This document shows positions 52,396 to 60,953 of a DNA stretch of 64,000 bases, in pieces (within the stretch, counting starts at the first letter, position 1; every line of letters starts with the position of its first letter). A program made the translations under genes and the position numbers. The DNA is taken from the NCBI RefSeq assembly GCF_030678875.1, contig NZ_JAUUDS010000011.1:1-64000 (forward strand), in the 5' to 3' direction. The notes below the pieces were generated by a model that was given only the letters and a program-made list of their open reading frames with translations, was not told where the DNA came from and ran no database searches. Source of the stretch: Sphingomonas aurea (GTDB lineage: Bacteria; Pseudomonadota; Alphaproteobacteria; Sphingomonadales; Sphingomonadaceae).

Positions 52396-53799
52396 TCAGC
52401 CGTGCAGCCCCCACAAGGTCGCCAGTCCCAGGAACGAGAAGAACCCCATCGTGTCGGTCAGCGTGGTCACGAACACCGCAGACGACACCGCCGGATCGAC
52501 GTTCATCTTGTCCAGCGTCACCGGCACCAGCACCCCGCCCAGCCCGGCAGTCACGTTGTTGATGAGCATCGCCGTCGCGATCACGATCGACAGATCGGCA
52601 TTGCCGAAAACCAGATAGGTGCCGGCACCGATCAGCAGCCCCAGCATGGTACCGTTAGCCGCGGCGATGCGCAGCTCGCGCAGGATCATCCAGCGGGTGT
52701 TCGAGCTGGTCAGCTGGTTGGTCGCCAGCGCGCGCACCACCACCGCCAGCGTCTGGGTGCCGGCATTGCCGCCCATGCCCGACACGATCGGCATCAGCAC
52801 CGCGAGCAGCGCGAAGGCGGCGATGGTGTCCTGAAACAGCCCGACGATCGACGATGCGACCATCGCCGTGCCCAGGTTGACGATCAGCCAGATCATCCGC
52901 GTCCGCACGGTCAGCCGCACCGGCTGGTTGATGTCGCCCTCGCCCGCGCCGGACAGGCGCAGCGCGTCCTCGCCCGCCTCCTGCTGGATGATGTGGACGA
53001 CGTCGTCGACGGTAATCATGCCGACCAGCCGCCCCGACCAGTCGGTGACCGCGGCGGAGATCAGCGCGTACTTCTGGAAGCGCAGCGCCACCTCTTCCTG
53101 GTCCATGTCGACCGGGATCAGCGTCTGCTCGCGGCTCATCACGTCGGCGATCGGCACCCAGCGCGGGGTGCGCAGGATCCAGGACAGCGCGCAGGTGCCG
53201 ACCGGCTTGTGCTGCGGATCGACGACGAAGACTTCCCAGAAATCGGTGGTCAGCTCCTCGTGCCCGCGCAGATAGGTGATGACGTCGCCGACCGTCCAAT
53301 GCTCCGGCACCGCGATCAGCTCGCGCTGCATCAGGCGCCCGGCCGACTCCTCGGGGTAGGACAGCGCCTCCTCGATCGCGGCGCGGTCGTCGGGGTCCAG
53401 CGCGCGCAACACCTCGCGCTGATCCTCGGGCTCCATGTCCTCGATGATCGCGACCGCGTCGTCGGTATCGAGTTCGGCCGCCAGGTCGGCGACCTCGGTC
53501 GGGGTCAATGCATCGATCAGGTCCTCGCGGACATAATCGTTCATCTCCGCGAACACGTCGGCGTCGAGCAGGTCGGCGACCGCGTGCGCCAGCCCGGCGC
53601 GCTGCTCGTGCGGGGTCAGCTCGAACAGGTCGGCGACGTCGGCGGGGTGGAGCGGCTCGACCAGCGCGCGGGCCGCGTCGGTCTCGCCCTCCTCGACCGC
53701 GTCGAGCACGGCGCGGACGAATTCAGGACGCAGCCGGTCGTCCTCGTCCAGCTCGTCCAGCTCCGGGGTTTCCACTTCGGGAAGCTCGCTGTCGCTCAT
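52396..53799 (-). CDS. mgtE: Magnesium transporter MgtE
   Basis: The product is 467 residues. An acidic N-terminus precedes the MgtE_N helical domain (PLHPADVADLFELTPHEQRA), two CBS domains (DVMSREQTLIPVDMDQEEVA, VDDVVHIIQQEAGED) and the five-helix Mg channel (SGMGGNAGTQTLAVVVRALA, GVLVPVTLDKMNVDP). The acidic domains close the channel when Mg2+ is plentiful. The ATG at 53799 follows GGGAGG; an upstream in-frame extension is basic and unlike the family. Confidence 0.94.
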   Translation of the reverse strand: MSDSELPEVETPELDELDEDDRLRPEFVRAVLDAVEEGETDAARALVEPLHPADVADLFELTPHEQRAGLAHAVADLLDADVFAEMNDYVREDLIDALTPTEVADLAAELDTDDAVAIIEDMEPEDQREVLRALDPDDRAAIEEALSYPEESAGRLMQRELIAVPEHWTVGDVITYLRGHEELTTDFWEVFVVDPQHKPVGTCALSWILRTPRWVPIADVMSREQTLIPVDMDQEEVALRFQKYALISAAVTDWSGRLVGMITVDDVVHIIQQEAGEDALRLSGAGEGDINQPVRLTVRTRMIWLIVNLGTAMVASSIVGLFQDTIAAFALLAVLMPIVSGMGGNAGTQTLAVVVRALATNQLTSSNTRWMILRELRIAAANGTMLGLLIGAGTYLVFGNADLSIVIATAMLINNVTAGLGGVLVPVTLDKMNVDPAVSSAVFVTTLTDTMGFFSFLGLATLWGLHG

Positions 53800-53906
53800 C
53801 GCCGCCTCCCTTCGCTTGCGTCGGCGCGCTCCTACCGCGCTGTCGGGCGATTTGCCAGTCGCGACCACCCTCCCTATCTGCCGACCATCCATTCAGGAGA
53901 AGACCA

Positions 53907-54362
53907 TTGGCCGACACCCCCGAAACGCTGACGATCACGCTCGACAGCGGCGACGTCACGATCAAGCTGCGCCCCGACCTGGCGCCCGAGCATGTCGCCC
54001 GCATCGCCGAGCTGGCGAACGAGGGCTTCTATGACGGCGTGGTGTTCCACCGCGTCATCCCCGGCTTCATGGCACAGGGCGGCGATCCGACCGGCACCGG
54101 CATGCACGGTTCGGACAAGCCCAATCTGAAGCAGGAGTTCTCGAAGGAGCCGCACGTCCGCGGCACCTGCTCGATGGCGCGGACCAATGATCCGAACTCG
54201 GCCAACTCGCAGTTCTTCATCTGCTTCGACGACGCGCGCTTCCTCGACGGCCAGTACACCGTCTGGGGCCAGGTATCGGACGGCATGGACCTGATCGACG
54301 CGCTGCCCAAGGGCGAACCCCCGCGCGAGCCGGGCAAGATCGTGAAGGCCCGCGCGGCGTAA
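53907..54362 (+). CDS. ppiB: Cyclophilin-type peptidyl-prolyl cis-trans isomerase
   Basis: The product is 151 residues without a signal peptide, so it is cytoplasmic. FHRVIPGFMAQGGDPTGTGM, the catalytic Arg in FHRV, NSANSQFFICF and the LDGQYTVWGQV block are the cyclophilin core. Proline-peptide isomerisation helps folding. The start is TTG at 53907, with AGGAGA 6 bases upstream and no alternative ATG. It is divergent from mgtE and converges on the LysR gene. Confidence 0.93.
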   Translation: MADTPETLTITLDSGDVTIKLRPDLAPEHVARIAELANEGFYDGVVFHRVIPGFMAQGGDPTGTGMHGSDKPNLKQEFSKEPHVRGTCSMARTNDPNSANSQFFICFDDARFLDGQYTVWGQVSDGMDLIDALPKGEPPREPGKIVKARAA

Positions 54363-54372
54363 CGCCGCGCTT

Positions 54373-54410
54373 CGGACCGTCACCCCGGCGAAAGCTGGCG
54401 TGACGGTCCG
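54373..54410. terminator. Hairpin between convergent ppiase and lysR genes (REP-like)
   Basis: CGGACCGTCAC and GTGACGGTCCG form a perfect 11-bp stem with a 16-nt loop (CCCGGCGAAAGCTGGC). The loop region resembles the GTCACCCCGGCGAAAGC repeats of sphingomonad genomes, so it may be a half-REP. No T-run. Confidence 0.5.
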
Positions 54411-54419
54411 GGGCTGATC

Positions 54420-55310
54420 CTATTCCAGCCCCGCAAGCGTCCCGAACAGCCAGTCGTGGAACAGCCGCACGGGCCGCGACAGCATCGCGCGCGGGCGGCA
54501 GACGAACCAGTGGCTGTACGGGCTCTCCACCTCGATCTCGGGGAACAGCCGCACCAGCCGCGGATCGTTGGCGTGGTTGAAGTGGCTGGCGTGCATGAAC
54601 GCCACCCCCAGCCCCTGCGCCGCCGCCTCCAGCATCAGCCCGCCCGCATCGAAATAATCGACCGCCAGCGGCTTGATCGGGCCGATGCCGGCCGCCTGGC
54701 TCCACGCCGCAATGGTGTCGGGCATTTCGCGGTGGAGCAGCGCGGTCTGCTCCGAGAGCTGCCGGGGGCTGGTGATCGGCCGCGGTCCCTCGACCAGCGT
54801 GCGCGCGCCGATGACATAGACCGAGTTGGTATCGAACCGCTTCGAATAGAGCGACGGATCGATGTCACGCGCCAGCGCGATGACTGCGTCCAGCCCCTCG
54901 CCCAGCCGGGTGATGCCATGGCCGGCGGTATCGATGTCGAGGTGCAGCTCCGGGTGCGTGCGGCGCAGGTCGCCCAGATGCGGAAACAGCCGCTGCGCCG
55001 CGAACAGCGGCAGCACGCCCAGCCGCAGCCGCAGCAATTCCTTGCCCGCGGTCATCTCCTCGACCGCGTTCGACAGCTGGTCGAGCACCGGCGCGATCTG
55101 CGCCAGCAGCTTCTCGCCGTCTTCGTTCAGCACCATCGCCTGATGGCGCCGCGCGAACAGCGGGCGATCGATGAATCGCTCCAGCGACTGCACGCGCCGC
55201 GACAGGGCCGGCGCCGACAGCGCCAGCTCCTCGGCCGCCGCCTTGATCGAGCCGAGTCGCGCGACCTGCACGAATGCCTCGATCGCACCTAGGGGGGGTA
55301 GCCTCCGCAT
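54420..55310 (-). CDS. LysR family transcriptional regulator
   Basis: The product is 296 residues. The winged HTH (IEAFVQVARLGSIKAAAEEL, then ALSAPALSRRVQSLE) is followed by a LysR-substrate domain (LRLRLGVLPLFAAQRLFPHL, GLGVAFMHASHF). The ATG at 55310 has a GAGGAGAG site. GcvA-like in length and form. It is divergent from the cdc48-type gene, whose promoter region it shares; the target may be there or elsewhere. Confidence 0.92.
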   Translation of the reverse strand: MRRLPPLGAIEAFVQVARLGSIKAAAEELALSAPALSRRVQSLERFIDRPLFARRHQAMVLNEDGEKLLAQIAPVLDQLSNAVEEMTAGKELLRLRLGVLPLFAAQRLFPHLGDLRRTHPELHLDIDTAGHGITRLGEGLDAVIALARDIDPSLYSKRFDTNSVYVIGARTLVEGPRPITSPRQLSEQTALLHREMPDTIAAWSQAAGIGPIKPLAVDYFDAGGLMLEAAAQGLGVAFMHASHFNHANDPRLVRLFPEIEVESPYSHWFVCRPRAMLSRPVRLFHDWLFGTLAGLE

Positions 55311-55462
55311 CTCTCCTCTCTATCCCGGATCATCCAGGGCCGGACTATACCGACCACGATTGTTGTTAGCGCAATCACAATCAACCATTTCGCACTTGCA
55401 ACATAGTCCACCGCAACGCAAAAGGAACCCGCCTTTCAGGCATCCTCTCCTAAAAACTTAAT

Positions 55463-55495
55463 GGGTCGGTTCCTTCGGGCACCGGCCCTTTTTTT
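55463..55495 (+). terminator. Intrinsic terminator in the leader of the CDC48-type gene
   Basis: GGGTCGGTTCC and GGCACCGGCCC form a stem of 11 positions (two G-T pairs) with a TTCG tetraloop, followed by seven Ts. It lies 99 bp before the gene and no + gene lies upstream, so it either ends a small RNA or attenuates the gene. Confidence 0.7.
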
Positions 55496-55593
55496 CGCCT
55501 TCGCAGTCGCTACCTTCTGCTCGCTCCTGCCCTGCTCGCATCCGGAACCCGTCATCCGTCTCGCGCGCTTGCCCGACGAAGAGAGGACCGACG

Positions 55594-57879
55594 ATGGCCG
55601 ATGCCGATACTGCCCCCACCGACTCCGAAGTGCGCAAGATCCAGGTCGCCAACAGCCGGTCCGAGGATTCCGGCCGCGGGCTGGCCCACCTGCCCCGCGC
55701 GCTGATGGCGACGCTGGGTATCGGCGAAGGGGATATTATCGAGATCGTCGGTAAGCAATCCACTCCCGCCCGCGCCGTCGGCCCCTATCCCGAGGATGAG
55801 GGGTTGGAGCTGTTGCGCATCGACGGTCTCCAGCGCGCCAATGCCGGGGTCGGTTCGGGCGATTTCGTCGAGGTGCGCCGCGCCGTCTCGCGGCCGGCCA
55901 CCCGCGTCGTCTTCGCGCCGGCGCAGCAGAATCTGCGGTTGCAGGGATCGTCGGCCGCGCTCAAGCGCACGTTCCTCGGCCGCCCCTTTTGCCAGGGCGA
56001 TGTCGTCGCGACCGCCGGGCATCAGCGGGTCGCCGACATGCCGCCGACCGTCCAGCGCTTCATGAACGCGCCCGCATATGCCCTGCAGGAAATCCGCCTG
56101 CAGGTCGTCTCGGCCAGCCCCAAGGGTGTTGTCCATATCGACGAGAATACCGAGATCGAACTGCGGCCGGAATATGAGGAGGCGCGCGACACGCGCCGTG
56201 CCGACGTCACCTATGACGATATCGGCGGCATGGCATCGACGATCGACCAGCTGCGCGAGATGGTCGAGCTGCCGCTGCGCTATCCCGAACTGTTCGAGCG
56301 GCTGGGGGTCGAGCCGCCCAAGGGGCTGCTGCTCTATGGCCCGCCCGGCACCGGCAAGACCCGGCTGGCGCGCGCGGTGGCCAATGAATCCGACGCTTCG
56401 TTCTTCCTCGTCAATGGCCCCGAGATCCTCGGCTCGGCCTATGGTGAGTCGGAGGGCAAGCTGCGCGAGATCTTCGAGGAGGCGTCGAAGTCCGCCCCGT
56501 CGATCGTCTTCATCGACGAGATCGATTCGATCGCGCCCAAGCGCGGGCAGGTGCAGGGCGAGGCGGAGAAGCGCCTCGTCGCCCAGTTGCTGACGCTGAT
56601 GGATGGGCTGGAGTCGCGCGCCAACCTGGTCGTGATCGCCGCCACCAACCGGCCCGAGGCGCTGGACGAGGCGCTGCGCCGCCCCGGCCGCTTCGATCGC
56701 GAGATCGTCGTCGGCGTTCCCGACGAGCGCGGGCGGCGCGAGATCCTGGGCATCCATACCCGCGGCATGCCGCTGGGCGACAAGGTCGACCTGGCCGAAC
56801 TGGCGCGCACAACCTATGGCTTCGTTGGTGCCGATCTCGCTGCCCTCGCGCGCGAGGCGGCGATCGAGGCGGTGCGCCGCATCATGCCGCAGCTGAACCT
56901 GGAGGAGCGGACGATCCCGCCCGAGGTGCTCGACACGCTGTCGGTCACGCGCGAGGACTTTCTCGGCGCGCTGAAACGCGTTCAGCCATCGGCGATGCGC
57001 GAGGTGATGGTCCAGGCGCCGACCGTCCGCTGGGAGGATGTCGGCGGCCTCGACGACGCGCAGATGCGGCTGAAGGAGGGCGTCGAGCTGCCGCTGAAGG
57101 ACCCCGACGCGTTTCGCCGCCTCGGCATCCGTCCGGCCAAGGGTTTCCTGCTCTATGGCCCGCCCGGCACCGGCAAGACCCTGCTGGCGAAGGCGGTCGC
57201 GCGCGAGGCGGAGGCGAACTTCATCGCCACCAAGTCGAGCGACCTGCTGTCGAAATGGTATGGCGAGAGCGAGCAGCAGATCGCCAAGCTGTTCCAGCGC
57301 GCGCGGCAGGTGGCGCCGTGCGTCGTCTTCATCGACGAGCTGGATTCTCTGGTGCCGGCGCGTGGCGGCGGCGCGGGCGAGCCGCAGGTGACCGAGCGGA
57401 TCGTCAACACCATCCTCGCAGAGATGGACGGGCTGGAGGAGTTGCAGGCGGTGGTGGTGATCGGCGCCACCAACCGCCCCAATCTGGTTGATCCCGCCCT
57501 GCTGCGCCCCGGGCGGTTCGACGAGCTGGTCTATGTCGGCGTGCCGAGCGAGGAGGGGCGCCGCCGCATCCTCAAGATCCAGACGCAGAAGATGCCGCTG
57601 GCCGCCGATGTCGACCTCGACGCGGTCGCGCGGCGGACCGATCGCTACACCGGCGCCGATCTGGAGGACGTGGTCCGCCGCGCTGGCCTGGTCGCGTTGC
57701 GCCGCTCGCTGTCCGCGCGCGAAGTGTACCAGAGCGATTTCGAGGCGGCACTGACCGACAGCCGCGCCAGCGTGACGTCTGAGATGGAGCGCGACTACGA
57801 GCAGATGGCTGCCCGCCTGAAACAGGATGCCGCTGCCATCCAGCCGATCGGCTTCGCCTTTCCGTCAAAGGCGGGGTGA
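55594..57879 (+). CDS. CDC48/p97-like AAA ATPase
   Basis: The product is 761 residues. It has a CDC48 N-domain (double-psi barrel, DSGRGLAHLPRALMATLGIG and PNLVD-like elements) and two AAA domains. The first has Walker A GPPGTGKTRLA (about 249-256) and Walker B FIDEIDSI; the second Walker A GPPGTGKTLLA (about 522) and Walker B FIDELDSL (about 577). Archaeal CDC48 and eukaryotic p97 unfold tagged proteins; a few bacteria carry homologues. It forms a hexameric unfoldase in the cytoplasm; its partner protease or adaptor is not nearby. Divergent from lysR. An intrinsic terminator 99 bp upstream hints at leader control. Confidence 0.93.
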   Translation: MADADTAPTDSEVRKIQVANSRSEDSGRGLAHLPRALMATLGIGEGDIIEIVGKQSTPARAVGPYPEDEGLELLRIDGLQRANAGVGSGDFVEVRRAVSRPATRVVFAPAQQNLRLQGSSAALKRTFLGRPFCQGDVVATAGHQRVADMPPTVQRFMNAPAYALQEIRLQVVSASPKGVVHIDENTEIELRPEYEEARDTRRADVTYDDIGGMASTIDQLREMVELPLRYPELFERLGVEPPKGLLLYGPPGTGKTRLARAVANESDASFFLVNGPEILGSAYGESEGKLREIFEEASKSAPSIVFIDEIDSIAPKRGQVQGEAEKRLVAQLLTLMDGLESRANLVVIAATNRPEALDEALRRPGRFDREIVVGVPDERGRREILGIHTRGMPLGDKVDLAELARTTYGFVGADLAALAREAAIEAVRRIMPQLNLEERTIPPEVLDTLSVTREDFLGALKRVQPSAMREVMVQAPTVRWEDVGGLDDAQMRLKEGVELPLKDPDAFRRLGIRPAKGFLLYGPPGTGKTLLAKAVAREAEANFIATKSSDLLSKWYGESEQQIAKLFQRARQVAPCVVFIDELDSLVPARGGGAGEPQVTERIVNTILAEMDGLEELQAVVVIGATNRPNLVDPALLRPGRFDELVYVGVPSEEGRRRILKIQTQKMPLAADVDLDAVARRTDRYTGADLEDVVRRAGLVALRRSLSAREVYQSDFEAALTDSRASVTSEMERDYEQMAARLKQDAAAIQPIGFAFPSKAG

Positions 57880-57892
57880 TCCTCTTCGTCAC

Positions 57893-57987
57893 CGTCATGC
57901 CGGGCTCGTCCCGGCATCCACGGCACCGCGCATGTCCGGCAATTGCGCTTGCGGAACGGTGGATGCCGGGACGAGCCCGGCATGACG
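57893..57987. repeat. REPIN-like inverted repeat, type B
   Basis: Two perfect 29-bp inverted arms (57893-57921 and 57959-57987) flank a 37-nt loop. Each arm starts CGTCATGCCGGGC and has its own internal palindrome (TGCCGGG-N5-CCCGGCA). Arm length, loop length and the CGTCAT start match the type A element at 31047. It lies in the gap between the convergent cdc48 and ABM genes. Confidence 0.75.
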
Positions 57988-58015
57988 ATCAAGGCAAGAG
58001 GGAGCACGGGGACGT

Positions 58016-58336
58016 CTACGGTCGCACCCACTCGTAATTCCGCACCACCTCCGCCACCGCTACCTCGTACTGGTCGTACCAGCACGCCCGCCCGGCCTCG
58101 CGGATGGCCGCGTGCTCGGCATCGGCCCGCCAAGCCAGCGCCGCCGCCTCGTCCGCCCACCAGCTGACGGTGATGCCGAACTCGTCCGGCCCCCGCGCGC
58201 TGTCGATACCGCGATAGCCGGGCTGCGCCGCCGCCCGCGCCTCCATCGCCGCCGCCGCCTCGGCATAGCCCGCGGCGTCGACGCCGTTTCGCTGCGACAC
58301 GAAGATCACCGCCACCTGTCCCGCCCGATCCGCCAT
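58016..58336 (-). CDS. Antibiotic biosynthesis monooxygenase (ABM) domain protein
   Basis: The product is 106 residues. VAVIFVSQRNGVDAAGYAEA, PGYRGIDSARGPDEFGITVS and WWADEAAALAWRADAEHAAI are typical of the ferredoxin-like ABM fold. Members are cofactor-free oxygenases or heme-degrading and stress proteins; substrate not known. ATG at 58336 after GGGGAGG. It ends just past the REPIN. Confidence 0.85.
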   Translation of the reverse strand: MADRAGQVAVIFVSQRNGVDAAGYAEAAAAMEARAAAQPGYRGIDSARGPDEFGITVSWWADEAAALAWRADAEHAAIREAGRACWYDQYEVAVAEVVRNYEWVRP

Positions 58337-58478
58337 GCCGCGCCTCCCCGTGCCCCGGATGCCGCGCCCTATCACACGCAAACGAATGAACCGACCGGCT
58401 TGCAACACGTTCGGCACCTGTGCGACGGAGAGGAAGACCTCGCCGCTCGTGTGGGGACCACGACCGACAGGACCGTAC

Positions 58479-59090
58479 ATGGCCACTTCGACCTCTGCCG
58501 CCCGCCGCGTGCGCCGGCCCGCCGGCATTCCCTCCCCCGCGCAGATGTTCTTCCAGGGTTTCCTGAAACATCCGGTGATGGTCGGGTCGATCATCCCCTC
58601 GTCCGACAAGCTGATCCGCAAGATGCTCGGCCGGGTCGACTGGGACAATTGCAAGCTGTTCGTCGAATATGGCCCCGGCGTCGGCACCTTCTGCCGCCCG
58701 ATCCTGGAGCGGATGGCGCCCGACGCCACGCTGATCGCGATCGACACCAATGCCGACTTCATCCGCTATCTCGACGCAACGATCGTCGATCCTCGCTTCC
58801 AGGCGGTCGAGGGATCGGCCGCCGACGTGGCGACGATCATCGCCGACCGCGGCTTCGATGCCGCCGATTACATCTTGTCCGGCCTGCCCTTTTCTACCCT
58901 GCCCGCCGGCGTCGGCCCGGCGATCGCCAAGGCGACCCACGCCACGCTGCGGCCGGGCGGCGCCTTCCTGGTCTATCAGTTCAGCCCGCGCGTGAAGGAT
59001 TTCCTGGTTCCGCACTGGCAGCGGATCGATCATGCGATGGAGTGGTGGAACGTCCCCCCGGCGCAGCTGTACTGGGCCTGGAAAGATTGA
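58479..59090 (+). CDS. PmtA-like phospholipid N-methyltransferase
   Basis: The product is 203 residues. FFQGFLKHPVMVGSIIPSS is the N-terminal signature of PmtA-like methyltransferases. SAM motif I is VEYGPGVGTFCRPIL and motif III-type GGAFLVYQFSP. It methylates phosphatidylethanolamine at the membrane, first step to phosphatidylcholine. The ATG at 58479 follows ACAGGACC. ABM is divergent; a cardiolipin-synthase-like gene converges at 60434-59211. Confidence 0.82.
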   Translation: MATSTSAARRVRRPAGIPSPAQMFFQGFLKHPVMVGSIIPSSDKLIRKMLGRVDWDNCKLFVEYGPGVGTFCRPILERMAPDATLIAIDTNADFIRYLDATIVDPRFQAVEGSAADVATIIADRGFDAADYILSGLPFSTLPAGVGPAIAKATHATLRPGGAFLVYQFSPRVKDFLVPHWQRIDHAMEWWNVPPAQLYWAWKD

Positions 59091-59210
59091 GGCGCAGGCG
59101 CGGCCACGCCCGCGCCGATCGGCGCAGCCGAGCGCCCAATCCGGCCGGCGGGTCGGCAAAGCCGAACCCGTCCGACGAAAGCGGCGGCTTTGCCGTCGCC
59201 CTTCGCCAAC

Positions 59211-60434
59211 CTACTCGTCGATGCCGAAATTCAGCCCGCGCGACACGCTCGGATCGACGAACGCCAGCAGCACATAGGCCCCGAACTGCTTCACCCGCTG
59301 CAGCCACCCGGTCCGCGCCTTGTAGACCGGCCAGGTGATCGCCTCCGACTTCGCGACCTCGTCGTCGACATAGCCGCGGACATGGTCGGCAAAGGCGCGG
59401 TCCTCGATCCGCAGCATCAGCTCCAGGTTGATGAACAGGCTGCGCACATCGAAATTGGCCGACCCGATATGTACTGCGTCGTCGACCACATATAATTTGG
59501 TGTGCAGCTTGGTCGGGCGATATTCGAAGATCTGCACGCCCCGCCGCAGCAGCCCGGCATAGGTGAAGCGCGCCGCCGCGATCGTCGCATTGTTGTCCGA
59601 TTTCGCCGCGGTGACGATGCGCACCTGCTTGCTGGACCGCCCGGCCCGCTCGATCCGGCGCAGCAGCATCGGGCTGGGGGTGAAATACCCGGCGATCATG
59701 TCGATCCGCCGCCCGCGCGCGAGATCGCTACGCAACGTTCGCGCCCAGGGAGACAGCTTGCGCGTCGGGCCGCCGATCAGCCAGCGCAGCCCACCCTCGC
59801 GCTCGCTATATTTGGCCAATGCCCGGTTCAGCGGGCGCACACGCGGCCGGGGATGCTCGATCGCGGCCTTCAGCTCGTCGAAATAGCCGCCCATCCGCGC
59901 CGCCGCCGGTCCCTCGACCAGCAGGCCCAGGTCGCGCCACGCCTGATCGGCCGCGGTGCCGAAATAATCGTCCTCGACGTTGAAGCCGCCGATGATGATT
60001 CGTGGGCTCGCCTCCTCGGCATCGGCCAGCGCCAGCTTCTGGTGGTTGCGCAGCAAGTAGCGCCGCCCGAACCGCGCCGAGAAGCGGCACAGGTCGACCC
60101 CGGCGGCGACCAGCGAATCGAAGAAATCGGCCGGCGTATCGTCGCTGCCGAACCCGTCGATGATGAGCGCGACCGACACGCCGCGCCGCGCCGCTGCTGC
60201 CAGCGCCGCGTTCACCCGCCGTCCGGTCGCGTCGTCGGCGTAGATATAATAGAGTACCCGCAGCGATCGCTGCGCCCCCTCGATCAGCGCGATCAGCGCC
60301 TCCAGGCGGCGCGCGCCTGTGTCGAGCAGGGTCAGCGCGTTGCCCTCTACCGTGAAGACCGGCTGTGCCGTCCCCTCACCCGCCGTGTCCGCCGTCACTG
60401 CCGAATCGCTGGTCATCCGCGCCATAGTACGCAT
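59211..60434 (-). CDS. Phospholipase D-family protein (cardiolipin synthase-like)
   Basis: The product is 407 residues. Two HKD motifs are present: HQKLALAD (in RNHQKLALADAEE) and HTKLYVVDD, each with the spacing of the PLD active site. It joins phosphatidylglycerol units to cardiolipin or transfers phosphatidyl groups. No membrane segments are obvious near the N-terminus, unlike ClsA; more like ClsB/ClsC. Start codons at 60434, 60425 and 60416 are close and ambiguous. With the PmtA-like gene it suggests membrane lipid remodelling. Confidence 0.86.
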   Translation of the reverse strand: MRTMARMTSDSAVTADTAGEGTAQPVFTVEGNALTLLDTGARRLEALIALIEGAQRSLRVLYYIYADDATGRRVNAALAAAARRGVSVALIIDGFGSDDTPADFFDSLVAAGVDLCRFSARFGRRYLLRNHQKLALADAEEASPRIIIGGFNVEDDYFGTAADQAWRDLGLLVEGPAAARMGGYFDELKAAIEHPRPRVRPLNRALAKYSEREGGLRWLIGGPTRKLSPWARTLRSDLARGRRIDMIAGYFTPSPMLLRRIERAGRSSKQVRIVTAAKSDNNATIAAARFTYAGLLRRGVQIFEYRPTKLHTKLYVVDDAVHIGSANFDVRSLFINLELMLRIEDRAFADHVRGYVDDEVAKSEAITWPVYKARTGWLQRVKQFGAYVLLAFVDPSVSRGLNFGIDE

Positions 60435-60541
60435 CGGGGAAGCGAATGCTCCCCTCGGTCGGAGACGAGCAGAACCTTGCCTTTTCCGCTATTCCCGCCT
60501 AAGGACCCGCCTTTCCCCATTGGTGCAGGTAAGGACACGGC

Positions 60542-60886
60542 ATGGCACGCGTCACCGTCGAGGATTGCGTCGACAAGGTTTCGAACCGGTTCGACCTGGT
60601 GCTGTTCGCGGCGCAGCGCGCCCGCCAGATCTCTGGCGGTGCCGAGCTGACGCTGGATCGCGACCGCGACAAGAACCCCGTCGTCGCGCTGCGCGAGATC
60701 GCCGAGGAGACGGTGCGTCCGAACCAGCTGGAGGACTCGGTGGTCGCCAGCCTGCAGCGCGTCCAGATCGACGATGAGGACGAGGTCGACGCGATCGGCT
60801 CGCTGTCCGCCTCGGCCGAGGCGCTGCGCCTGACCGCCGCCGCCCCGCCGCGCAACCAGAACCTGGGTGCCGATTACGACGGCTGA
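60542..60886 (+). CDS. rpoZ: RNA polymerase omega subunit
   Basis: The product is 114 residues. [33 protein letters not shown] and [14 protein letters not shown] are the omega family blocks. It helps assemble RNA polymerase and is a ppGpp contact point. Followed by a terminator. Confidence 0.96.
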   Translation: MARVTVEDCVDKVSNRFDLVLFAAQRARQISGGAELTLDRDRDKNPVVALREIAEETVRPNQLEDSVVASLQRVQIDDEDEVDAIGSLSASAEALRLTAAAPPRNQNLGADYDG

Positions 60887-60904
60887 TTCCTGCTGAACTG
60901 ATCG

Positions 60905-60940
60905 AAAGGGGCGTCGCATCGCAGGGTGCGGCGCCCCTTT
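60905..60940 (+). terminator. Terminator after rpoZ
   Basis: AAAGGGGCGTCGCA and TGCGGCGCCCCTTT form a 14-position stem with one mismatch and an 8-nt loop. It lies in the gap between rpoZ (+) and rlmE (-). Confidence 0.8.
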
Positions 60941-60953
60941 GCTTTGGTGCAGG

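Noticed and set aside
55461-55754. A 97-codon + frame with a signal-like start (MGRFLRAPALFFAFAVA)
   Set aside because: It starts inside the intrinsic terminator hairpin, has no ribosome site and overlaps the CDC48-type gene in another frame.
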